NCBI RefSeq assembly: GCF_001984035.1
Contig: NZ_CP019449.1
Coordinates: forward strand, 558,001 to 622,000
DNA: 64,000 bases
Origin: Sphingopyxis sp. QXT-31
GTDB taxonomy: Bacteria > Pseudomonadota > Alphaproteobacteria > Sphingomonadales > Sphingomonadaceae
Reading direction: 5' to 3'
Numbering within the stretch: position 1 is the first letter of the stretch; every line of letters starts with the position of its first letter. Positions 23,687-32,410 of this stretch are shown here, piece after piece. A program made the translations under genes and the position numbers. The notes beneath the pieces were generated by a model. It searched no databases and was not told where the DNA came from. It worked only from the letters and a program-made list of their open reading frames with translations.

Positions 23687-24908
23687 GCCGGCCCGAGGAC
23701 GCCGAAGGCGAGGCTCCGACCGCTGAAATGGCACCTGACGCGGCAGTGGTAGCGCCTGCGAGCCCCGACGGCTTTCGTCTTGAGGGCGAACTGCCTCGCG
23801 TCATGCGCCTGTCGCGCAAGACGCTTGCGGTGCTCGGCGGCACCGCCGGGATCGCAATCGGCGGCGCGCTTCTCTGGGCGCTGCGCCCGGTCGATCCGAA
23901 GGCGGCGCAGGAGCTCTACGAGGTTACGTCGCCGAACCGGTCCGAGGCCGTGACCGGGGCGCCCGCAGACTATGGCGCCGTGCCCAAGCTCGGGCCGCCG
24001 CTCCCCGGGGACCTCGGTCGGCCGATTGTGTCGGCGCAAAAGGCGGGCGATCCTGTTCCCGTCCCGGCGATGGGGCCGCCAACGCCTGATCCCCGGCAAA
24101 TCGCGCGGGAGCAGGCGAGGCAGCGCGCGCTGCAGGAGCGCGAGGCGGCCGAGGGAAGCCGCCTGTTTCTGGGCGGCGGCAGCGCAGTGGCCGCCGCGCC
24201 CGAAATTCTCGATGCCCAGCCGACAGCCGCGGAACCGGACAGGGAGACGGGTACGCCTACGGCGGCGCGCAAGGCCTTTCTCGCCGGCGGGGCGCAGCGC
24301 GCGTTCGAAAGCTCTGAGGGGTCGTCGCGCCGAGTTCGGCGGCCGTGGTTCAGGCTGGCACGGTTATCCCCGCCGCTCTGATTACGGGAATCCGGTCCGA
24401 CCTCCCCGGCCAGATTACCGCGCAGGTCACGCAGAATGTTTACGATAGCCCGACTGGGCGGCTGCTCCTCATTCCACAAGGTGCGCGGCTTGTCGGCGAG
24501 TATGACAGCGACGTCGCAGTCGGCCAGCGCCGCGTCCTGCTTGCATGGGATCGTCTCATTCTTCCGGGCGGCGGGTCGATCCGGCTCGATCGCCAGCCGG
24601 CGGGCGACGCCTCAGGTATGGCCGGTGCCGAGGACCGGGTGAACAATCACTGGGGCCGGATGCTTCGGGCAGCGTTGGTGTCATCGTTCCTTGGGATCGG
24701 AACGGAGCTTGCCGCGGACGGCGATGGTGACCTCGTCCGGGCCCTACGCTCGGGTTTGCAGGACAGCACCAACGAGGCCGGGCGTCGGATAGTCGAACGC
24801 GAACTTTCCGTTCCGCCGACGCTCACAGTGCGGCCGGGCTTCTCCTTGCGAGTGATCGTGACCCGAGATCTTATTCTTGAGGAACAGCTGGCGAGCAGCC
24901 GGCGATGA
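23683..24908 (+). pseudogene. trbI: TrbI (VirB10 family), split by a frameshift at a G run
   Basis: The gene starts at GTG 23683 inside the trbG stop. The first frame gives the cytoplasmic part, a membrane helix (TLAVLGGTAGIAIGGALLWALRP) and the proline-rich linker to AFESSEGSS. It then turns into nonsense and stops at 24381. The second frame holds AVVQAGTVIPAALITGIRSDLPGQITAQVTQNVYDSPTGRLLLIPQGARLVG, the conserved VirB10 core, to 24908. Adding one G to the four-G run at 24318-24321 joins both halves into about 408 residues (AFESSEGVVAPSSAAVVQAG). TrbI is needed for transfer, so either the element is disabled or the base is a sequencing error. Confidence 0.82.
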
Positions 24909-25129
24909 GCAAGCTGCGCCTCGGTCCGGTCGTCGAGGAGCGGCCGGTCAAGCTGACTGTCGAGCTGCCAGGATCCCTCATGCGCGACCTTGCGGACTAT
25001 GCGGTCATCCACGCAAAATTGACCGGCTTGGCGACCCCGCTCGCGCCCGAAAAGCTAATCGCGCCGATGGTGGAACGGTTCATCGGAAGTGATCGGGAGT
25101 TCAGCAAACAACGCCGGAGGAAAGCATGA
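24905..25129 (+). CDS. DUF2274 family protein
   Basis: A 74-aa protein: MSKLRLGPVVEERPVKLTVELPGSLMRDLADYAVIHAKLTG, then APEKLIAPMVERFIGSDREF. This is the DUF2274 pattern, a small ribbon-helix-helix-like protein that regularly follows trbI. It may be a regulator of the trb operon; not shown. It overlaps trbI and the next gene by four bases each. Confidence 0.87.
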   Translation: MSKLRLGPVVEERPVKLTVELPGSLMRDLADYAVIHAKLTGLATPLAPEKLIAPMVERFIGSDREFSKQRRRKA

Positions 25130-25326
25130 GCGGCGGAACGGACAGACTCGTACGCCTCCCGACGGTTATTTCGCGAACGGGACTGTCGCGATCGACGATC
25201 TACGAGAAGATCGCTGAAGGGACTTTCCCGAAGCAAATCCGTCTGAGCAAAAGCTCGGTCGGCTGGCGTGAATCCCAGCTTGATCAATGGATCGAGGACC
25301 CACCTTCTTACCGAGCCGACATCTGA
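25126..25326 (+). CDS. AlpA-family HTH protein
   Basis: A 66-aa protein with the AlpA/excisionase winged-HTH: RLVRLPTVISRTGLSRSTIYEKIAEGTFPKQIRLSKSSVGWRESQLDQWI. AlpA in P4-like elements activates integrase expression; small HTH proteins of this type also act as excisionases. It is the last gene of the trb operon and overlaps DUF2274 by four bases. Being made with the transfer proteins, it may tie transfer to excision; that is inference. Confidence 0.85.
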   Translation: MSGGTDRLVRLPTVISRTGLSRSTIYEKIAEGTFPKQIRLSKSSVGWRESQLDQWIEDPPSYRADI

Positions 25327-26346
25327 AAGCAGATTGCCGCGCGCCTTCTCACCCGGATCGATAGTTGATTGGCCTGACGATAAGGCTCGGTCGTCGCCAA
25401 GCCGCACTCAAACAGCGTCTCGGGCGCGCGCGCGACAAGCGCTGCCCGGCTGTCTCCATACGGCGCATCATCCGGTCCGCGTGGTCGCCGCAACGCTCGT
25501 GCCTGCCTGAATGGTCGCCGCAACACTCCCCCAGCAGAAATCTATCGCGGGCTCTCGCTGCCCGCTCGTCGACGGGGGTTCCGGCCGGAGCAACGCTGTG
25601 GCCGCTCGGGCTCATTCTCATCGGTTGCATTGCTCAGACGAGCGAGTGTTCTCTCATTCGAAACGGGGGTTGATCGAGACGAGATTTTCCACGAAAATGG
25701 ATGCGCTTCTGATATACGGTCGTTCGAATCTTTTCGCCTAATGAACGAAAGTGTGGGGGAAAGTGTGGGGGAATTAAGACCTCTTGACGACCTAACCTAT
25801 TGTTAAATTAGACGCTAATTTTTGCGTTCGATACAAGCCCTGCCACCACCCTCCGGTCCGAGGGCATCTCCTAAAAGTGGATGGCCCGCGTTACGACTGA
25901 GACTTGCTCGGGTTGGGTTGCTCCCCGGTTAGCTGGCGTTCTTCAACTCGCCTAAGTTATGCAATCGCTGAAGTTGAACGCAGCCGGTGTTACAGCTCGA
26001 CCAACTGGGTATGTCTGCTTTGGCAACTTGCCGAGCGTGAAGCCGACGTCTCCAACCGGCCAGTCTCGACGCGAGGGCGCGCGCTCTTGCCTGCCTGTGT
26101 CGACGCTTTGCTCCCAATCTATCTTCGGTGCTCTATTTTCGATTCTTGCGAAATGTAGATCGGCTGATTTCGGTTCTTAAACCGGATATCGTCGACCGCG
26201 ACCAATGCTGATCGGGCCGGGACAGACGTCCACAATTCCTGAACAGCCTAGCGGAAGGCGGCGTACCGCAGACGCGCGCTCGATAGGCCAGATAATAGAG
26301 CTCGGCTCCTAGAGATCGAGAATGCCAGTCGAAATATCGGCCACAG
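25327..26346. other. Gene-free junction region, probable end of the mobile element
   Basis: No frame here looks like a gene. The left part is degenerate; around 25680-25830 the base composition falls to a clearly lower GC than on either side. It contains a 12-bp tandem repeat (25748-25771) and a stretch resembling a tRNA 3' end (near 25824-25850). No integrase is present in the window. Confidence 0.55.
25748..25771. repeat. 12-bp tandem repeat, two copies
   Basis: AAAGTGTGGGGG occurs twice in direct succession. It lies within a short open frame (MNESVGESVGELRPLDDLTYC, 25741-25806) that has no neighbour or ribosome site to support it. Confidence 0.7.
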
Positions 26347-27213
26347 CTAGCGTGGCCGTGCGGATGCGCGCACTTCGGTTGCGGGACACCAGCGCATTAT
26401 TTCCTCGCCAAACTCCGGGTCGCCTATAGCGATCCGGTCTGGACCCATTACTCTCAACGCTTCGCCGGTAGCTGCGTCCGTGATCCAACCTGCGCCGCGC
26501 CGTTTCGCGCCCGCGACGGCGTTCATCTTGTTCGGATTGAACGCCTGCATGTCGATCCAGCCGATCCGCTTGCCATCATAATAGAGGATGAGCTCCTGGC
26601 TCGAACCGCAGGTCGCAGCGACAGGCAGATAGTGGCCGGGACGGATGTTGAAAGGAGCCATGGGAGGCGGCAGCCCGGGCGCGGCGGCCGGCGCGGCACT
26701 CGATACTCCAACCAGTTGCGGCCGTGCCGCGCGGATTGCGCCCTGCATCGTCGCCGGAAGCTGGGCGAAGTCGCACTTCAGATAAGGCGTGTCGCTGATG
26801 TCGACGCCGCCGGTGCCGTTCCGAAAATCGACGCTCCGCATCGTGAACTTGCCAGGCGCGGTCGCCTTCACCGCGAGACTTCCGTAAAGCCCGCTGTCTT
26901 CCTGCGTCCAGGCGAGCGTATATCCCAGATAATATTTGCTGGTTGCCGCATTCTGGCCGCCGCTCGGCGGAGGGCCGCTGCGCTGGATCGTATTTACCCG
27001 CGCAGTCGCCTTGTAGCCCGGACCACCGGGGAACACCTGCCCGAAGCTCGCACCGTCATAAAAGAAGATTGCACTCGCTCTGGCGCAACCCTCGCTCACG
27101 TCCACATACACTCCTTATTCGATGGGGAGCGCGCCCGCGGCGTGGGCGGGCGAAGCGACGATGATAGCTGCAGCGCCGGCTAGCGCGACGGTCGCTCGAT
27201 CGATGGCCCGCAT
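26347..27213 (-). pseudogene. Unknown exported protein interrupted by an in-frame TAA
   Basis: Not recognised. A strong ribosome site (GGAGGAG) precedes ATG 27213, giving a signal peptide MRAIDRATVALAGAAAIIVASPAHA. After AGALPIE comes TAA (27115-27117), and the same frame continues GVYVDVSEGCARASAIFFYDGASFGQVFPGG... for 255 residues to 26347. The downstream part is compositionally normal, with C-terminal YYDGKRIGWIDMQAFNPN and IMRWCPATEV. One base change (for example CAA to TAA) would explain it. Reinitiation at GTG 27111 would leave the protein without its signal. Confidence 0.72.
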
Positions 27214-27504
27214 AAATTCTCTCCTCCTGTCCCGGAGGCAAAACTTTATGCATGTTTTCAGCGCGATCACCACAAATTTCCTGCGGACGCGATCGGGCTC
27301 ATTCCATGTTTCCAAGATGCCTGCTTCATGACGTTGCAGTGGAATGCCACGAGCAGCTAGCCGCGCCCGGTTCGCGGCCTGTTGATTGCATGATCTTGAG
27401 CTGGCTGGCCAATTTGCGCAGAATCCGTCCTGTTTCTCGCCATGCCCTGCCTTGACGCCGTAAATCGCGTCGTCTCTAATCGGTGCGTCTGATGGGGAAT
27501 CGGC

Positions 27505-28206
27505 ATGGCGGTTGCGGGTAAGATTGCAAATCTGGAAGAAGCGGTTGTCGAGGTTCGCACGGGCATAGTCGAGGGAAACCAGAACTGGTCGCGATCAAAC
27601 GTGAATGTTCGGACAACCGCGACCCATGATGCGGCAACGGGCCACGGCCGCAGCGATATCGACGTCTCGACCACCTCTACCGAAGAGCTCAGATTGTTCG
27701 TGCGCGACGACGCCGGGGACGAGTTCGAGATCAGGGCTCACGGCGTCGGCTTCGGTTTTCGGGAAGGGCACCGGGTATCGGCGATTTATCTCGCATCGAC
27801 CCGGGATAGCCAGCGCACCGACAGGGATAATCTGGTCGGCCTCATCAATCACTCCACCGCCAAGCACACGCTTTTCAACAACAGCGTGCGCCAGCGGCTC
27901 AGCGGTCCGGTCGGGCTGCTCGGCATGGTGATCGGCATAGCCATGGTCATCGCGGGCCCGATCCTCGTTTACAAGCTTTGGAGCGCCTTCGGTCCCGGCG
28001 ACGAGGACTTCGGATGGATTTTCATAAAGGGCTTGGGATCGCTTGTGATCGGTGTCATTGGCGCATTGTTTCTCCACGCGCGGCTAGGCGCGATGTTAGG
28101 ACCAAAGGGGCCGACCCTCGAAGAGACCGTTTTCGCACGCCTTCGGGAGGCGAGGGACGCCTCGATCGAACGGGAGAAGGGCCGCATGGCCTCGACGTCG
28201 GGATGA
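27505..28206 (+). CDS. Unknown membrane protein, 233 aa
   Basis: Not recognised. The first 125 residues are soluble and polar (VRTTATHDAATGHGRSDIDVSTTSTEELRLFVRDDAGDEFEIRAHGVGFGFREGHRVSAIYLAS), looking like a beta-rich domain. Two membrane helices follow (VGLLGMVIGIAMVIAGPILVYKLW and FIKGLGSLVIGVIGALFLHARL), then a charged helix. The gene stands alone between two gene-free stretches. Confidence 0.68.
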   Translation: MAVAGKIANLEEAVVEVRTGIVEGNQNWSRSNVNVRTTATHDAATGHGRSDIDVSTTSTEELRLFVRDDAGDEFEIRAHGVGFGFREGHRVSAIYLASTRDSQRTDRDNLVGLINHSTAKHTLFNNSVRQRLSGPVGLLGMVIGIAMVIAGPILVYKLWSAFGPGDEDFGWIFIKGLGSLVIGVIGALFLHARLGAMLGPKGPTLEETVFARLREARDASIEREKGRMASTSG

Positions 28207-28911
28207 CGCATGGCGGAACCGGATGTCGGAAATGGAATCCGGTGTCGCCGCGTCGCTCGCTGGCAGCGCATTCTCGGCGTGTCGACCGACGCCGACCCTC
28301 TTCGCAGGTGCGGGCGTTTTGAACGAGATTACGGCAAAGGGGCGCTATGTACTCCGTTCGTTCCGCCCCAAAACGGTCCGCGCAGGATGATCCGATGGGG
28401 CGTCTGCGGGGAGGCGGGCCTCCTTCGTCAGATCGATTTGATCAGTGCCTAATCCAGCCGTGGCATGCTGGACGTCAAATTCGAGGCCGAGAGCTATTAC
28501 GTGAATAAGGAGGATGAACTGACCTTCTTCATGATAGCGAAATTTCCGCCAACTCATCTTCTTTGCAAAAGCTGCCGGTCGCAATCGGCCAAGCTCCGAC
28601 GTCTATTTCCGCCGCGTCGGCGCTGTAGTGCAAATTTGCCGAATGTCGTCGGATCAGAGCGGCTCGATCGCGCTCATACTGAGGCTTTGAAGAATGCAGA
28701 GACGTGAACCTGCCTCTCGAGCAGCGCGATGCTCAGCGCGCGGCTCATTCGAACTCCGGGTCGCGGGCCAAGGACCGGATCGCTGTGGCGACGCGCTCAT
28801 AGCCTTCAAATCTCGATAACCCAGAGAGCGAGCGATCTCGATTTTCTCGGAACGTCCGCTCTCTCTGCTTGCCTCCCTACAGCCGGACTGTCTCCGACCG
28901 GCCAGAATCGT
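28207..28911. other. Gene-free stretch
   Basis: No frame is convincing. The open frame at 28465-28707 begins plausibly (MLDVKFEAESYYVNKEDELTFFMIAKF) but turns into arginine/serine-rich noise, so it may be a gene remnant. On the minus strand near 28745-28805 a short tail (YERVATAIRSLARDPEFE) also looks like a remnant. Confidence 0.45.
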
Positions 28912-29670
28912 TCAGCGAGCGCCCGGAATTCCAGCCAATTCAACTGGCGTCACCACTGGCTCTTTCCGATCCTTGCGCTCCGAATAGCGGTCGACAAGCT
29001 GGTCGGCATGGCCTCGCGTCAGCACGGTGAACCGCACCAATTCTTCCGCGACGTCGACGATCCGGTCATAATAGCTCGAAGGCAGCATCCGGCCGACCTC
29101 GTCGAACTCCGCATATGCCTTGGCGACGCTCGACTGGTTGGGGATGGTGATCATCCGCATCCAGCGACCGAGGATGCGCAGCGTGTTGACGCTGTTGAAC
29201 GACTGCGATCCCGCCGAGACCTGCATTACCGCGAGTGTGCGGCCCTGCGTGAGGCGCAGCCCCTTGTAGGCGAGGGGGAGATGGTCGATCTGTGCCTTCA
29301 TGATGCCTGTGATCTGACCGTGGCGTTCGGGACTGCACCAGACCTGGCCTTCGGACCAGAGCGAATGTTGGCGAAGCTCCTCCACGGCAGGATGGTCGTC
29401 ATCGGCAATCAGGTCCGGCAGGGGGAGGTCGGACGGGTCGAAGATGCGTGTCTCGCAGCCAAAGAGCTGGAGCAGTCGCGCCGTTTCCTCGACGACCAGC
29501 CGCGAATAGGAGCGCTTGCGCAAACTGCCGTAGAGCAAAAGGATGCGCGGAGCGCGATCGAGCGGTCCGAGGCCGAGCGCGGGCTGCGCGCGAAGATATT
29601 CGGGGCTGAGCGCCGGAAGATGGTCCGGGTCGGAGAGTGTCCGAAGACGGCTGTGGGTCTGTTCTGTCAT
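28912..29670 (-). CDS. arsH: ArsH, NADPH-dependent FMN reductase / organoarsenical oxidase
   Basis: A 252-aa flavoprotein of the ArsH family. [48 protein letters not shown] is the flavodoxin-like FMN site; [20 protein letters not shown] and [39 protein letters not shown] are family hallmarks. ArsH oxidises trivalent organoarsenicals and confers resistance to them. It is the last gene of the operon, 5 bases after acr3. Confidence 0.95.
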   Translation of the reverse strand: MTEQTHSRLRTLSDPDHLPALSPEYLRAQPALGLGPLDRAPRILLLYGSLRKRSYSRLVVEETARLLQLFGCETRIFDPSDLPLPDLIADDDHPAVEELRQHSLWSEGQVWCSPERHGQITGIMKAQIDHLPLAYKGLRLTQGRTLAVMQVSAGSQSFNSVNTLRILGRWMRMITIPNQSSVAKAYAEFDEVGRMLPSSYYDRIVDVAEELVRFTVLTRGHADQLVDRYSERKDRKEPVVTPVELAGIPGAR

Positions 29671-29675
29671 GATAC

Positions 29676-30740
29676 TCAGGCTTGTGAAGGCGTGCTCGCA
29701 GGGAACCAGCGGCGTCCGAGACGGAAAGCGACGCCGACGAGCAGGATGAGGACGGGCACTTCGACGAGCGGTCCGATGACGGCGGCGAAGGCGACCGGCG
29801 AGGCGAGGCCGAAGGCGGCGATAGCGACCGCAATTGCCAGCTCGAAGTTATTGCCCGCGGCAGTGAAGGCGATGGCCGTCGTGCGTGGATAGTCCGCCTC
29901 GATCAGCCTGCCCATCCAGAAGCTGATGAGGAACTGTACGATGAAATAGATTGTGAGCGGGATTGCGATCTGGATCACGTCGCCGGGGATGGTCAGAATC
30001 TCACCGCCCTTGAGACTGAACATCGCGACGATGGTGAAGAGTAGCGCGACGAGCGTGATCGGGCCGATCTTGGTCAGGAAGCGGGTTTCGTACCACTCGT
30101 CACCCTTGGCCTTCGCGAGGAAGCGGCGCGTGAGATATCCTGCGAGGAACGGGATGCCGAGATAAATGAGGACCGCCTCGGCGATGGTCCATAAGCTTAC
30201 GTCGATGACGCTGCCTTCGAGGCCGAAGAGTGGCGGCAGCACGGTGAGGAAGAACCAGGCGTAGACGCTGAAGAAGAGGATTTGGAAGATCGAGTTGAAG
30301 GCGACGAGCGCCGCGACATATTGATTGTCGCCCTTGGCGAGTTGGTTCCACACGATCACCATCGCGATGCAGCGGGCGAGACCGATCAGGATCAGGCCGG
30401 TCATATATTCGGGGCTGTCCGAAAGGAAAATGACCGCCAGCGCGAACATCAGCACCGGCCCGATGATCCAGTTCTGGATCAGCGAGATAGCGAGGACGCG
30501 CTTGTCCTCGAACACGCGCGGCAACTCATCGTACCGTACGCGCGCGAGTGGCGGATACATCATCAGGATAAGGCCGATCGCAATCGGGATGTTCGTCGTT
30601 CCTACGGACATGGCATCGATCGCGGTAGGCAACCCCTTGAAGGTTGACCCCAAGAGGACGCCGAGCGCCATCGCGATGAATATCCAGAGCGTCAGATAGC
30701 GGTCGAGGAACGACAGGCGTTCGGGCTTTGCGACAGTCAT
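29676..30740 (-). CDS. acr3: Acr3 arsenite efflux permease
   Basis: A 354-aa ten-helix Acr3 transporter (BART superfamily) that exports arsenite across the inner membrane. Start at ATG 30740 ([31 protein letters not shown]) has GAGGA upstream. The conserved cysteine lies in [20 protein letters not shown], and the end block [20 protein letters not shown] is also typical. It sits between arsC and arsH. Confidence 0.95.
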   Translation of the reverse strand: MTVAKPERLSFLDRYLTLWIFIAMALGVLLGSTFKGLPTAIDAMSVGTTNIPIAIGLILMMYPPLARVRYDELPRVFEDKRVLAISLIQNWIIGPVLMFALAVIFLSDSPEYMTGLILIGLARCIAMVIVWNQLAKGDNQYVAALVAFNSIFQILFFSVYAWFFLTVLPPLFGLEGSVIDVSLWTIAEAVLIYLGIPFLAGYLTRRFLAKAKGDEWYETRFLTKIGPITLVALLFTIVAMFSLKGGEILTIPGDVIQIAIPLTIYFIVQFLISFWMGRLIEADYPRTTAIAFTAAGNNFELAIAVAIAAFGLASPVAFAAVIGPLVEVPVLILLVGVAFRLGRRWFPASTPSQA

Positions 30741-30750
30741 GATGCTGTCC

Positions 30751-31179
30751 TCACGCTTGGACGCGGTTACCGTTGGCGTCGACGACTTGCTCGCCATTTT
30801 CCTTCGTGAAGGCACCGAGCTGCCGTGCGGGCAGGAGGTCGAGCACGGCTTCTGACGGGCGGCAGAGCCTGACCCCGAGCGGCGACACGACGAGCGGGCG
30901 GTTGATGAGGATAGGATGCTCCATCATCGCATCGATCAGGGTGTCATTGCTCAGGCTTTCATCTCCGAGGCCGAGGTCCGCGTAAGGCGTGCCCTTTTCG
31001 CGTAGCAGGTCGCGCGGGCCTATCCCGGCGCGCTGGATCATCTGTTCGAGCAACGCGCGCGACGGCGGCGTCTTAAAATACTCGACGACATGCGGTTCGA
31101 TCCCGGCATTCCGGATCAGCGCGAGCGTGTTGCGCGAGGTGCCGCAGTCGGGATTATGGTAGATGATGATGTCTGTCAC
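30751..31179 (-). CDS. arsC: ArsC arsenate reductase (glutaredoxin-dependent)
   Basis: A 142-aa Spx/ArsC-fold reductase that reduces arsenate to arsenite for export by Acr3. The catalytic cysteine is Cys12 in [18 protein letters not shown]. The arginine-rich substrate pocket is represented by [25 protein letters not shown]. It follows arsR by 13 bases and precedes acr3 by 10, so one operon. Confidence 0.95.
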   Translation of the reverse strand: MTDIIIYHNPDCGTSRNTLALIRNAGIEPHVVEYFKTPPSRALLEQMIQRAGIGPRDLLREKGTPYADLGLGDESLSNDTLIDAMMEHPILINRPLVVSPLGVRLCRPSEAVLDLLPARQLGAFTKENGEQVVDANGNRVQA

Positions 31180-31192
31180 GGGGCCGGTTCCT

Positions 31193-31522
31193 TCAGCAGC
31201 AGGTGAGTTCGGCGAGCAGCGGCTCGCACAGCTCGGGGCGACCTTGGCAACAGTCCTTCGCGAGGAAGAGCATCAGATCCCGGAGCGTGTTGATATCGGC
31301 GCGCTGTATCTGTTGCCGGCCTTGCTTCTCGGATTTGACCAAGCCTGCCTTGGCCAGAACCGCGAGATGCGTCGAGAATGTGCTCTGTGTCAGGCCCGAT
31401 GCATCGACGAGTTCGCCGGTCGAAAGGCCGTCCGGTTCATGTCGCACAAGCAAGCGAAAGGCTTCGAGGCGCGTCGGATGGGCGAGAGCGGCTAGAGCGG
31501 GAAGCGCGGAATCAGTATTCAT
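31193..31522 (-). CDS. arsR: ArsR arsenic-responsive repressor
   Basis: A 109-aa winged-helix repressor. The DNA-reading helix is in LSTGELVDASGLTQSTFSTHLAVLAKAGLVKSEKQGRQQIQRAD. The E. coli-type ELCVCDL metal site is absent; instead cysteines lie at the C-terminus (KDCCQGRPELCEPLLAELTCC), as in ArsR proteins that bind As(III) through C-terminal cysteines. It represses the arsR-arsC-acr3-arsH operon. Two palindromes lie upstream; the nearer overlaps the promoter. No ribosome site precedes the ATG. Confidence 0.93.
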   Translation of the reverse strand: MNTDSALPALAALAHPTRLEAFRLLVRHEPDGLSTGELVDASGLTQSTFSTHLAVLAKAGLVKSEKQGRQQIQRADINTLRDLMLFLAKDCCQGRPELCEPLLAELTCC

Positions 31523-31523
31523 A

Positions 31524-31557
31524 CATCGGGATTACCCGATGCATTGGCGCTCGTCAA
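31524..31557 (-). promoter_or_regulatory. arsR promoter with overlapping ArsR operator; leaderless start predicted
   Basis: On the minus strand TTGACG (31557-31552), a 17-base spacer and TAATCC (31534-31529) form a promoter whose start would fall at the A of the arsR ATG (31522). The palindrome CATCGGG-ATTA-CCCGATG (31524-31541) covers the -10 region and fits an ArsR operator. Confidence 0.65.
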
Positions 31558-31562
31558 TTCCT

Positions 31563-31578
31563 ATCGGAAATATCCGAT
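31563..31578. promoter_or_regulatory. Second palindrome upstream of arsR
   Basis: ATCGGA-AATA-TCCGAT. It shares the ATCGG/CCGAT half-sites and the 4-base spacer with the operator at 31524, so it is a probable second ArsR site just upstream of -35. Confidence 0.6.
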
Positions 31579-32047
31579 GGGTTGGAGAAAGTGCGCGCTT
31601 GTCCCGATCGCGCACTTCCATGAGGTCGGAGGCGGCTGCGTCGGTCTCGCTGCGCGCAGCTTGCCCGCGATAATGTTCGCTCGTTGCGGTTGCGGCGATG
31701 CTGCTATCCTTTCGATCGGCGATGTCGTCGGCGATAAGCCACCTTGGTTCGCGGCGCGACGAGCGCGGCGGTTCTCGGACGGATCATCGCATGTGAAGCC
31801 CGACGCACGGCCCGCCACGATCGGCCGGATGCTTGAGCCCCGCATCCGGTCGATCGTGTGGATCGGCCACCAGCCGCTCCGAAGCGTCAGACCACTTCGA
31901 GGTTCACGGCCGAAACAAAGTCGAGCAATTCATTGGTTTGGAGGATGGCCATGCGGCTAGCTGGAGCTATTTGAACTGGCAGGTAGTTGTCAGCCGGCCC
32001 GATCTGTGATCCGCTCGCCCGCACGTAGCTCAAGTGGGGAGGGTGTG
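31579..32047. other. Gene-free stretch
   Basis: I see no supported gene here. A GGAGGG ribosome site for the next gene lies at its right end (about 32037). Confidence 0.5.
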
Positions 32048-32410
32048 ATGGTCTGGTTCAGGGCTTTTCTCATCACATGTACGCTGTCGATCCTCGTTTA
32101 CACGGGTGTCACGATCAGCGCGCACGGATGGAATCTGCTGCCGATATTCTTCGGCGACATGGCTGCCATGGCATGGCCGGGGCAGTTCAATTTCGATTTT
32201 TTCACCTTTCTGCTGCTCTCGGGGCTCTGGACCGCCTGGCGGAACGACTTCACCTTGGGCGGATTGGCGCTTGGCTTGGTCGCGGTATTCGGCGGGATGC
32301 TGTTTCTGTCGATCTATCTGATGATCCTCAGCTTCCAGCATGGGGGCGAGATCGACGCCATGATTCTAGGCGCGCGGCGGGCGGGCGCGCGATCGACCTC
32401 TAGAAGCTGA
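32048..32410 (+). CDS. Unknown small membrane protein, 120 aa
   Basis: Not recognised. Three membrane segments: FRAFLITCTLSILVYTGVTI, FNFDFFTFLLLSGLWTAW, and LGGLALGLVAVFGGMLFLSIYLMIL, with a short polar tail. GGAGGG precedes the ATG. It stands between the arsenic operon and the porin gene and overlaps the end of the porin gene by 11 bases (convergent). No functional clue beyond that. Confidence 0.65.
   Translation: MVWFRAFLITCTLSILVYTGVTISAHGWNLLPIFFGDMAAMAWPGQFNFDFFTFLLLSGLWTAWRNDFTLGGLALGLVAVFGGMLFLSIYLMILSFQHGGEIDAMILGARRAGARSTSRS

Noticed and set aside
25741..25806. Short frame MNESVGESVGELRPLDDLTYC
   Set aside because: Only 21 residues, no ribosome site, produced by the 12-bp tandem repeat.
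25824..25850. Possible tRNA gene end (GTTCGATAC...GCCACCACC)
   Set aside because: The T stem does not pair and no other tRNA arms are found upstream; kept only as a possible attachment-site remnant.
25904..26158. An 84-aa frame in the junction region
   Set aside because: Composition is random-like, with no neighbour or ribosome site.
28465..28707. An 80-aa frame starting MLDVKFEAESYYVNKEDEL
   Set aside because: The second half is arginine/serine-rich noise; at best a remnant.
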